Part shown: one piece after another, positions 1 to 5,904 of the stretch
Layout of the letters: each line of letters begins with the position of its first letter
How positions within the stretch are numbered: the first letter of the stretch is position 1
Source of the DNA: an uncultured Bacilli bacterium
GTDB lineage: Bacteria; Bacillota_I; Bacilli_A; RF39; UBA660
Direction of reading: 5' to 3'
Length of the DNA: 14,007 nt
NCBI GenBank assembly: GCA_934130485.1
Contig: CAKOYE010000030.1
Location: forward strand, 1-14,007
Notes under the pieces: model-generated
The model's input: only the letters and a program-made list of their open reading frames with translations
Databases searched by the model: none
Told to the model about the DNA's origin: nothing
Position numbers and translations under genes: made by a program

Positions 1-303
1 GATATTCTTTTAATGGATGAACCTTTTAGTGCACTTGATTATCAAACAAGATTGGCAGTATCAGATGATGTATTCAATATAATAAAAAAAGAAAAAAAGT
101 CAGTTATAATGGTTACGCACGATATTGCTGAAGCAATAAGTATGGCAGATAAGGTAATTGTTTTATCAAAAAGACCAACTAAAATAAAAAAAATATTCGA
201 TATAAATTTAAGTAATAAATCAAATCCAATTAATAATAGAAAATCTAAGGAATTTTCTTATTATTATGATTTGATTTGGAAGGAAATTGATTTTCATGTA
301 TAG
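1..303 (+). CDS. ABC transporter ATP-binding protein, NitT/TauT type (C-terminal part only)
   Basis: The reading frame is open from base 1, so the N-terminal part (Walker A, Q-loop, signature) lies outside the window. What remains starts at the Walker B strand (DILLMDEP, with the catalytic Glu), continues through the D-loop (SALD) and the switch histidine in VTHDIAEA, and ends in the helix MADKVIVLS and a short charged tail. The histidine context THDIAEAI and the following 'vlSkRP' segment are typical of the SsuB/TauB/NrtD/ThiZ ATPases, which drive uptake of nitrate, sulfonates, taurine or thiamine precursors. The substrate cannot be told from this piece. The stop (TAG, 301-303) overlaps the start of the permease gene by 8 bases, so the two are translationally coupled subunits of one importer. 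The substrate-binding protein is presumably upstream. Confidence 0.9.
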   Translation, partial: DILLMDEPFSALDYQTRLAVSDDVFNIIKKEKKSVIMVTHDIAEAISMADKVIVLSKRPTKIKKIFDINLSNKSNPINNRKSKEFSYYYDLIWKEIDFHV

Positions 304-916
304 TTTAGAACATAAAGAATATTTAAAAAATAGAAAAAAAACATTTTTTTTTATTAGATTATCACAATTTATTATAATCTTTTTATTTATAATTATATGG
401 CAGTTGTTAGCGCATTTTAATCTAATAAACACTTTTATATTTTCAAGTCCTAAAAAAGTTTTAGAAACAATAATAAATTTACATCAAACAAACAATTTAT
501 ATCAGCATATTTTTATAACCGTTTATGAAACAATTATTAGTTTTCTTCTTGGTACTATAATAGGAATCTTAATTGCGACTTTAATGTGGTGGAACAAATT
601 TTTTGCTAAAGTTATTGATCCATATTTAACAATACTAAATAGCCTACCTAAAGTGGCACTAGGACCAATTATAATTATATGGGCCGGTGCTGGAATGAAA
701 TCAATAATAATTATGGCTTTACTAATATCAACAATTATTACAATTATAAATGTTTATGAAGGTTTCAGTGGAACTGATCCAAATAAAATAAAGCTTATGA
801 AATCACTTGGCGCAAATAAAATTCAAATATATTCTAAATTGATACTTCCTTATAACAATAATAATATAATTAGTACTTTAAAAATTAATATTAGTATGTC
901 TTTAATTGGAATGTAA
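296..916 (+). pseudogene. 5' part of ABC permease gene, interrupted by the element
   Basis: This is the membrane subunit of the importer whose ATPase ends at 303 (SsuC/TauC-like, BPD_transp_1 fold). ATG 296 is preferred to TTG 287 because the ribosome site AAGGAA (280-285) is correctly spaced only from 296. Hydrophobic segments lie near residues 20-40, 70-95, 110-140 and 145-160 of the fragment, followed by the EAA-type cytoplasmic loop (MKSLGANKIQIYSKLILP) that docks on the ATPase. The native sequence stops after MSLIG at base 909. The element then contributes one Met codon and TAA, giving a 206-residue product lacking the last helix. The remainder of the gene is at 9258-9429. Joining 296-909 to 9258-9429 gives 786 bases, an uninterrupted 261-residue permease, which is a normal length for this family. 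The lost segment contains the conserved 'GVI.GEFLVS..GLGYLI' block, so the truncated protein is probably inactive. Confidence 0.93.
895..909. repeat. Left attachment-site core (attL), 15-bp direct repeat
   Basis: TATGTCTTTAATTGG is identical to 9243-9257, and flanking bases differ on both sides (G/A before, A/C after). It encodes the permease residues MSLIG. On the element side the complementary octamer AAGACATA (915-922) pairs with TATGTCTT (895-902), giving a dyad as expected for a recombinase site. The permease side is chromosomal. Confidence 0.9.
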
Positions 917-949
917 GACATATAGAGAGAAAACTAAATATTTTTTATG

Positions 950-2329
950 CTAGCTTTCGCTAACATTCCAATATATTTTTAATGTTTTCCCGTCTACAAC
1001 TATCTTATCTAGTAATTGTTCTACGACATTTCGTTTTTCTTTAAACTCCATATCTTTCCAAACACTACAAAGATTTTTTATTTGATCATAAGTTTTTGTT
1101 TCTCTTTCTTTTTGTTTTATATCTTCTAATTGTTTTATTACATCGGTCTTTTCACTTTTTAATTTAGCTAATTGAACTTTAACCTCGTCATTTGCAATAT
1201 TATCAGAAAGTAATTGAATTAAATTTTCAATTCTTTTTTGTATTTTATCAAGTCTTGTATTTAATTCATCTGTAAGATTAATTTTAGATAAATTAAATGT
1301 TTGTCTAAACAAATCTTCATCTAGGGACATTGCAAATAATTGTTCTAAGAAGTTATCCTCAATTTCAAAACTATCAAGTCTTATATTATCACAATTAGGG
1401 TCTTTAATTAATTTAGGTTTACTTTTTTGTTGTGAATAACAATAACATATAATTCTTTGTCCCCATTTCTGATAACGATATTTAGCACCACATTTTCCAC
1501 AGCATATCTTACCAGATAATAAATAATGACTAGCTCTTTGATTTTTACTTCGTTGTTTTTCTATTTGTTGTAATTGTTCATATTCTTCTTCAGTAATGAT
1601 AGGTTCATGTTTTCCGTCATAAACTTTATCTTTATAAGGAATTTTACCTAAATTAGTTTTTGATTTTAATATACCTTGAATCCATGATTCGTCATATCCA
1701 GTTATTTCTGATAATTTATGATAACTATATCCTTCTAATCTCATTGTCTTCATTAAGTCAAACATAGCTTTATTTTCTTTATTAACAACAAGCATACCAG
1801 TTTCCTTATCATAATCATAAGCAAATGGAGTTTTGCCACCACCACGCCAATAACCATCTTCAGCTCTTTTTTTAAGACCCATTCTAGTTCTTTGTATAAT
1901 TGTCTCTCTTTCTAATTGAGCAAATACTGATACTATACCTAACATTGCTTTTCCTGTTTGGTCACTTGTATCAAATCTTTCAGTTATTGAAATAAAGCTA
2001 ACATTATTTTTTTCAAAAACTTCATCTAATAAATATAAAGTATCTTTTTGACTTCTAGATAATCTATCAAGTTTATAAACATATACACTTTCAATTTTTC
2101 CATCAAAACAATCATTAATTAATTCTTGAATAGCAGTTCTATTTAATGATGCTCCACTAAATCCAGGATCTTTATATATTTTGTAATCATAATCTAAATG
2201 AAATGAATGTAAATAAGATATTAAACTCTCTATTTGAGCATCTATAGAGTAACCATCAATTTGACCCTCAGTAGAAACACGAACATAAAGAGCTCTAATT
2301 TTTTTTACTACTGCTTTTATATTACTAAT
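950..2329 (-). CDS. Large serine recombinase (site-specific integrase/excisionase of the element)
   Basis: Cuts and rejoins DNA through a phosphoserine link to integrate and excise the element. The frame is open without interruption for 459 codons. It holds an N-terminal resolvase domain with the signature YVRVSTEGQ (nucleophile Ser19), the conserved KLDRLSRS block near 85-92, and QLERETIIQRTRMG at about 138-151. A recombinase domain covers roughly 160-275, followed by a zinc ribbon (Cys at about 276/277, 280, 295/297 and 313), a coiled coil near 357-413 and a short C-terminal tail. The odd point is the start. No ATG, GTG or TTG occurs before Met129, which is after the catalytic serine. A strong ribosome site GGAGG (2341-2337) is followed 7 bases later by in-frame ATT (2329-2327), chosen here as the start. 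ATA at 2320 is the alternative. The TAA just upstream (in frame) rules out a longer form. The gene reads toward the left end of the element. Confidence 0.92.
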   Translation of the reverse strand: MSNIKAVVKKIRALYVRVSTEGQIDGYSIDAQIESLISYLHSFHLDYDYKIYKDPGFSGASLNRTAIQELINDCFDGKIESVYVYKLDRLSRSQKDTLYLLDEVFEKNNVSFISITERFDTSDQTGKAMLGIVSVFAQLERETIIQRTRMGLKKRAEDGYWRGGGKTPFAYDYDKETGMLVVNKENKAMFDLMKTMRLEGYSYHKLSEITGYDESWIQGILKSKTNLGKIPYKDKVYDGKHEPIITEEEYEQLQQIEKQRSKNQRASHYLLSGKICCGKCGAKYRYQKWGQRIICYCYSQQKSKPKLIKDPNCDNIRLDSFEIEDNFLEQLFAMSLDEDLFRQTFNLSKINLTDELNTRLDKIQKRIENLIQLLSDNIANDEVKVQLAKLKSEKTDVIKQLEDIKQKERETKTYDQIKNLCSVWKDMEFKEKRNVVEQLLDKIVVDGKTLKIYWNVSES

Positions 2330-2336
2330 AATTTTA

Positions 2337-2343
2337 CCTCCTT
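2337..2343 (-). promoter_or_regulatory. Shine-Dalgarno that decides the ATT start of the recombinase
   Basis: Minus-strand AAGGAGG is a near-perfect anti-16S match. The first in-frame codon at proper spacing is ATT (2329-2327), 7 bases downstream. No usual start codon occurs in this frame until 1945, where an N-terminally truncated protein would lack its catalytic serine. Confidence 0.7.
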
Positions 2344-2350
2344 TTTATAA

Positions 2351-2416
2351 AAGCATTTTTTGTAAAAAAACTTGCAACTACATAATACCATTTTTTATAC
2401 AAAAAACAAAATGCTT
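2351..2416. repeat. Inverted repeat in the recombinase leader
   Basis: AAGCATTTTTTGTA (2351-2364) is the inverse complement of TACAAAAAACAAAATGCTT (2398-2416) except for a five-base insertion in the latter. In the minus-strand transcript it would fold into a long bulged hairpin between the 41-residue gene and the recombinase ribosome site, ending about 8 bases before GGAGG. It could tune recombinase translation or be a protein-binding site. The composition is A/T-rich, so part of the pairing may be chance. Confidence 0.45.
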
Positions 2417-2425
2417 ATAGTTTAT

Positions 2426-2551
2426 TTACGCCTCTTTTAGATACTTCTTTAATAGAGAATATATTAAAGGATATTTTAAAATAATTTCTTTAGGTTCTAT
2501 TTTATTTCCATCTTTATCATAGTTTTCAACTCGTACAGAATGCAAAAACAT
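2426..2551 (-). CDS. Small 41-residue protein upstream of the recombinase
   Basis: An ORF of 41 codons starts at ATG 2551, close behind the ribosome site AGAGGTG (2559-2553). TTG at 2545, two codons later in the same frame, has better spacing and may be the real start. The product is charged, with a central turn (YDKDGNKIEPKE, about residues 11-22) and a C-terminal amphipathic Leu/Lys/Tyr helix (residues 24-40). I do not recognise a family. It is 96 bp upstream of the recombinase on the same strand, where serine-recombinase elements often keep a small accessory or directionality protein, so a helper role in integration or excision is a reasonable guess by position only. The good ribosome site and coherent composition argue that it is real. 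Confidence 0.6.
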   Translation of the reverse strand: MFLHSVRVENYDKDGNKIEPKEIILKYPLIYSLLKKYLKEA

Positions 2552-2614
2552 CACCTCTCTTAATTATATTTTTTTTACTCCTTAAAAATGTGTACGTCGT
2601 TTGTTTTTACTGCA

Positions 2615-2647
2615 TAAAAAAACGCCTCAAAATTTTATTTTGAGGCG
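2615..2647 (-). terminator. Strong intrinsic terminator, minus strand
   Basis: CGCCTCAAAA (2623-2632) and TTTTGAGGCG (2638-2647) form a perfect 10-bp stem with a five-base loop. On the minus strand it is followed by a run of seven T (plus-strand A run, 2616-2622). Its GC-rich foot stands out in this A/T-rich region. It ends transcripts from the promoter at 2992-3020, or blocks read-through from the cargo operon into the recombinase unit. Confidence 0.85.
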
Positions 2648-2762
2648 CGCACTTCTACCTAAAGAAATAATAAATTACCACTTGAATATATCTCTAATAT
2701 TTTTTCTAAATTCTAATTTATAACTGAGGTTATTTAGTAGTCTTATTTTTTCTATCAAGCAT

Positions 2763-2811
2763 GGTGTATACACACCCACTACTTGTTAGGGAATATCCCT
2801 AAGACCCACTA
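2763..2811. other. Repeat-rich block: candidate oriT or structured RNA
   Basis: Three repeats are packed into 49 bp. They are a 14-bp inverted repeat GGTGT-ATAC-ACACC (2763-2776), a 17-bp perfect inverted repeat TTAGGGA-ATA-TCCCTAA (2786-2802), and two direct copies of ACCCACTA (2774-2781 and 2804-2811) flanking the second hairpin. The block is richer in G+C than its surroundings and carries no convincing ORF. Such an arrangement is seen in origins of transfer of mobilizable Firmicutes elements, where a relaxase binds a hairpin beside the nick site. It would also fold as RNA in the transcript from the upstream promoter. Which is right cannot be settled here, and no nick-site sequence is claimed. 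Confidence 0.45.
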
Positions 2812-2872
2812 ATTAATCTCCGACAGTTTACTCATTTTTTTATAGAAAAATTGTATTTTTTTTAAATATATT

Positions 2873-2887
2873 TTAATTATAATTCAT
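2873..2887 (-). CDS. Four-codon minicistron (possible leader peptide MNYN)
   Basis: ATG AAT TAT AAT TAA follows a very strong ribosome site, AGGAGGG (2902-2896), with an ideal 8-base gap. It lies about 100 bases downstream of a strong promoter and just past an attenuator-like terminator. Very short leader ORFs of this kind occur in ribosome-sensing attenuators of antibiotic-responsive genes. It could equally be the remnant of a gene lost by deletion. Translation is inferred from the ribosome site only. Confidence 0.4.
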   Translation of the reverse strand: MNYN

Positions 2888-2931
2888 AAAATTATCCCTC
2901 CTTTTTTTATTAAGAAATTAAAAAAAGACAC

Positions 2932-2956
2932 AAAAAAAAGAAGATAAAATATCTCC
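2932..2956 (-). terminator. Early terminator/attenuator hairpin in the leader
   Basis: On the minus strand GGAGATA-TTT-TATCTTC forms a 7-bp stem (one G-U pair) followed by eight T. It starts only about 30 bases after the predicted transcription start. AGATAA just upstream in the leader can pair with TTATCT in the 3' half of the stem, an alternative fold that would disrupt it. This is the usual layout of a transcription attenuator. The trigger is unknown. Confidence 0.55.
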
Positions 2957-2991
2957 TATCTGTACCTTATCTCTATTTTCCCTATATTAAC

Positions 2992-3020
2992 ATAATAACA
3001 CGATTTTTTAGGACAGTCAA
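2992..3020 (-). promoter_or_regulatory. Near-consensus sigma-A promoter, minus strand
   Basis: TTGACT (3020-3015), a 17-base spacer and TATTAT (2997-2992) predict a start near 2985. This is one of the two best promoters visible in the window. It points away from the nitroreductase gene into the non-coding region and toward the 41-residue protein and recombinase, which it would reach only by passing two terminators. Confidence 0.75.
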
Positions 3021-3084
3021 CGGACACTTTTGAAAAAATACTATTTTTCACTTTTCCTTAGATACATATTTTTTAGTTGTTATT

Positions 3085-3648
3085 TTATTCGTACCATTCC
3101 ACAATATCTTCTAATTTTTTTCTTGGTCTAGCTGCTGGAAATTGATTTGGATACCCTAACGTCACTGCACAATTCATTTCAAGTTCTTTATGATTTAGTA
3201 GTTCTGATATTTCTTCAGCAACATAAACGGTATCCCTTATCCATAATGTTCCCAGTCCTAGTTCTGTTGCCCTTAGACACATATTTTCAACACATGCACC
3301 AATTGATAGATTATCGCCTACTATCCAATTATCATTTTTTTCTCTAAATATTAAAATTAGGATTGGCGCTTCTTTTATAACATTTGCAGTAGGATTAACA
3401 CTACTATTAAATCCTATTTTTTTCTTTTCTTCAGATAAATTTCTTTTATAAGTATCTTCAATCATCATATCAGAAATTTTATTTTTAACATCATCTTTAA
3501 CAATCACAAAAAACCATGGTTGTCTATTTTTTGCTGATGGTGCTAATCTTCCGCAATTAAGTATATCCTCAATCAAATCCTTGCTAACATTATCATTTTT
3601 GAATGCTCTAATACTTCTTCTTTCTTTTATAGCTTTTAATTTTTCCAT
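3085..3648 (-). CDS. Nitroreductase-family FMN oxidoreductase
   Basis: A 187-residue NAD(P)H-dependent flavoprotein of the nitroreductase fold, cytoplasmic and normally a homodimer. The N-terminal ERRSIRAF (9-16) is the FMN-phosphate motif. LAPSAKNRQPWFFVIV (36-51) is the second flavin-contacting segment. The C-terminal block LGYPNQFPAARPRKKLEDIV is the family's closing Gly-Tyr-Pro/Arg signature. Length is normal for the short type. Substrates are not predictable: members reduce nitroaromatics, quinones or flavins. The ATG lies inside the end of the GNAT gene (13-base overlap), so it is the last gene of a coupled operon with the exporter. Downstream a weak 7-bp hairpin (3031-3050) is the only terminator-like structure before the next promoter. 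Confidence 0.9.
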   Translation of the reverse strand: MEKLKAIKERRSIRAFKNDNVSKDLIEDILNCGRLAPSAKNRQPWFFVIVKDDVKNKISDMMIEDTYKRNLSEEKKKIGFNSSVNPTANVIKEAPILILIFREKNDNWIVGDNLSIGACVENMCLRATELGLGTLWIRDTVYVAEEISELLNHKELEMNCAVTLGYPNQFPAARPRKKLEDIVEWYE

Positions 3649-4178
3649 ATTAACTTTTTTTTATTATTTATATTATATTCTCTTAAAGCATAACTATATG
3701 AATCTTCGTATCCAGTTTTTATCAATCTAAAACCATAATTTTCATATATAATATTAAGTCTTTCATTATTCTTTAAACAATCAAGTCTTAATTTACTCTT
3801 ATTATTATTAATAGCAATATTTTTACAATTACCAACATTTTTATAATTTATTTTAGTAACCAATTTATAAATGTAATATGCATCGGTTAAATCATCTCGC
3901 AAATATTTTCTATTTGTTGATAATTCAAATCCACCAATTATGTTATCTTTTTCCTTAATAATAAAGAAATATCCATTTTCAATAACATCTATAAATTCTT
4001 CTTTTGGATGATGTTCTAAATACTTAGACCATTGTTTAATACCTTTTTCTTTAAACCAATTTGTTCTTTCTTTATACAAATCTAATAATTTATCTAAATC
4101 ATCTAAAGTTGCTTTAGAAAATAAATAATTATTTGTTTTTAACTCATTCTGAATATTTAAATCTAAACTATAATTCAT
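3636..4178 (-). CDS. GNAT-family N-acetyltransferase with shortened motif A
   Basis: A 180-residue protein of the acetyl-CoA-dependent GNAT superfamily. N-terminal helices (about 24-50, with ERTNWFKEKGIKQW) are followed by strands FFIIKEKDNIIGGFELS (71-87) and YYIYKLVT (101-108). The conserved C-terminal block RLDCLKNNERLNIIYENYGF (131-150) carries the Asn and Tyr-Glu typical of motif B. The acetyl-CoA loop should follow strand YYIYKLVT as (R/Q)xxGxG/A plus a long helix. Here it reads NYKNVGNCKNIAI, with only one glycine and about five residues fewer than usual before RLD. It may be catalytically weak or dead. The ribosome site AAGGAAG precedes ATG 4178. It sits 19 bases after the ABC gene and overlaps the nitroreductase. 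The acceptor substrate is unknown; antibiotic or export-substrate modification is a guess from context. Confidence 0.82.
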   Translation of the reverse strand: MNYSLDLNIQNELKTNNYLFSKATLDDLDKLLDLYKERTNWFKEKGIKQWSKYLEHHPKEEFIDVIENGYFFIIKEKDNIIGGFELSTNRKYLRDDLTDAYYIYKLVTKINYKNVGNCKNIAINNNKSKLRLDCLKNNERLNIIYENYGFRLIKTGYEDSYSYALREYNINNKKKLIWKN

Positions 4179-4197
4179 TTATATCTACTTCCTTATG

Positions 4198-5904
4198 TTA
4201 TTTTTGTAATATTTGATAATACTTATTATTTTCAATTAATTCCTTATGTTTGCCTTTTCCTACTAATCTACCTTTATCAATTACTATTATTTCATCTGCC
4301 ATTTTCATTAGTTGTGGCTTATGAGTTATCATTAATATAGTATGATCTTGTTTTAAATCTTTAAGTATATTAATTATCTGTTTTGATGTATTCATATCAA
4401 GTGATGAAGTAACCTCATCAAATAATAATACTTCTGATTTAGATAATAAGGTTCTAGCAAGAGCAATTAATTGTTTTTGACCACTAGATATATTCTCAGC
4501 ATCACTAACTAATTTAGTATTATATCCATCTTTTAAACTCATAATATAATCATGAATTCCTGCTCTTTTACAGGCTGCAATTTGATTTTCATAATTAGAA
4601 TCAACTAAACTTAAATTTTCTCTAATACTCATATCAAATATAAAAGGTTTTTGGGTTACTATTGCTACATTACTTGAATAAACTTCCTTTGAATATTCAT
4701 AAATATTTTCATCATCTAATAAAATTTGTCCTTTATTAGTTTTATATAATCTTAATAATAATCTAAATATTGTTGATTTCCCGCTACCACTTTTTCCTAC
4801 AATTGCAGTAAATGATTTTGGTTGAATTTCAAAACTTACATTTTTCATTACTTCCTGTCTATCATACGTAAATGATACATCTTTAAACTCAATTTTTCCT
4901 TTAATGTTATCATTATTATTTTCTCCAAAATCTAGCATGTTTTTCGTTTTATAATTTAAAACTTTATGAACTCTATCAACTCTTGTGGTATTTGCAGAAA
5001 TATTGTTTAACTTATCAAAAAACTTAGAAAACTCTGCTTGTATATTTTCATAATAACCAATAATTAAAATTAACATAGCTACATCATATTTATTATTTAA
5101 TATTAAATATATTGAAATTAAATATATTAATATTTTTCCAAAACCTAAAATCATTGGAACAAGAACATATACATTATCGTTATACTTCCTTTTCTTAAAA
5201 TAATCTTTTCTCCATTGTTTTTTATAGTTTTCTAAATAATTACTTATATCATCTTTCATATTAAACGATTTAATTTCTTTATTTCCATCTAGAACTTGTC
5301 CCATTAAACCAGAAATACTATCTTGATGTTTTCTTTGCCCTGCTAAATAATATTCCTTTTTTTCCATATTTTTTGCAAGCGCATATAAAGATATAATATT
5401 TAATATTAATGCTGAAATACCACTAAATATATTAACATTAATAAGAATTACTAATGCTATAATAATACTTATCATTTCTGCAATTGCATCAAATGTTTGG
5501 TCAGGTATTTGCATAACTTTTCCTACATCATTAAATGCTGTATTTACAATATAAGGTGTTGATATTTCTTTTGAAAAATTTTCATCATAAGTTGTTACTT
5601 TATTTAAAATCAATTGTTGTAATTTATTATGAGTAAATATTGAATTATTCTTATATGCAACAAAATTATAATGATGAAACAATACATATATCAAACTGCT
5701 AACAAGGAATAAAATTATCCATATAATTGTTGTTTTAAAATCATTAATAGTGGCATATTCAACAATTTTTGATGTAGCAAATGGTATTAACAATAAAGAT
5801 ATGCTTCTTAAAAAAGCAGAAAAGAATAAGTGAAATAATAATTTTTTGTTGTTTGCTCCTAAACTAAAGAATTTCTTAGCTATTAAATAATATCTTTTAA
5901 TCAT
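4198..5904 (-). CDS. Half-size ABC exporter subunit with intact catalytic Glu and His (heterodimer partner B)
   Basis: A 568-residue type IV (MDR-like) exporter half: six membrane helices over residues 1-290, then the ATPase domain. Visible motifs are Walker A GKSGSGKS (370-377), Q-loop Gln418, signature ISSGQ (472-476), Walker B VLLFDE (492-497) with catalytic Glu497, and switch His528 (MITHKP). The signature is degenerate, with Ser replacing the first Gly of SGGQ. The start at ATG 5904 is chosen over 5973 because it follows GGGGTG and overlaps the stop of the upstream gene by 8 bases, as in coupled pairs. The first 23 residues of the longer form are not transporter-like. The partner gene has the opposite lesions, so this subunit's Walker A/B and His would meet the partner's intact ISGGQ in the working ATP site. 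There is no N-terminal C39 peptidase, so no leader-peptide processing. Substrate unknown. Confidence 0.93.
   Translation of the reverse strand: MIKRYYLIAKKFFSLGANNKKLLFHLFFSAFLRSISLLLIPFATSKIVEYATINDFKTTIIWIILFLVSSLIYVLFHHYNFVAYKNNSIFTHNKLQQLILNKVTTYDENFSKEISTPYIVNTAFNDVGKVMQIPDQTFDAIAEMISIIIALVILINVNIFSGISALILNIISLYALAKNMEKKEYYLAGQRKHQDSISGLMGQVLDGNKEIKSFNMKDDISNYLENYKKQWRKDYFKKRKYNDNVYVLVPMILGFGKILIYLISIYLILNNKYDVAMLILIIGYYENIQAEFSKFFDKLNNISANTTRVDRVHKVLNYKTKNMLDFGENNNDNIKGKIEFKDVSFTYDRQEVMKNVSFEIQPKSFTAIVGKSGSGKSTIFRLLLRLYKTNKGQILLDDENIYEYSKEVYSSNVAIVTQKPFIFDMSIRENLSLVDSNYENQIAACKRAGIHDYIMSLKDGYNTKLVSDAENISSGQKQLIALARTLLSKSEVLLFDEVTSSLDMNTSKQIINILKDLKQDHTILMITHKPQLMKMADEIIVIDKGRLVGKGKHKELIENNKYYQILQK

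Noticed and set aside
948..965. Hairpin TGCTAGC-TTTC-GCTAACA at the recombinase stop codon as a terminator
   Set aside because: The 7-bp stem with a GAAA loop on the minus strand is real, but it is followed by A rather than T residues, so termination is not supported.
950..1945. Recombinase as an N-terminally truncated pseudogene starting at Met 1945
   Set aside because: The upstream sequence to 2329 translates without a stop or frameshift into a complete resolvase domain including YVRVSTEGQ, preceded by a strong ribosome site. Only the start codon is unusual.
2678..2782. Minus-strand frame of about 34 codons (from GTG in the repeat block, ending FKW)
   Set aside because: No ribosome site. 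The length is within chance for this composition, and its first codons are made of the inverted and direct repeats.
3147..3347. Plus-strand ORF opposite the nitroreductase
   Set aside because: It is the complement of a well-conserved coding region, with no ribosome site and no protein-like features.
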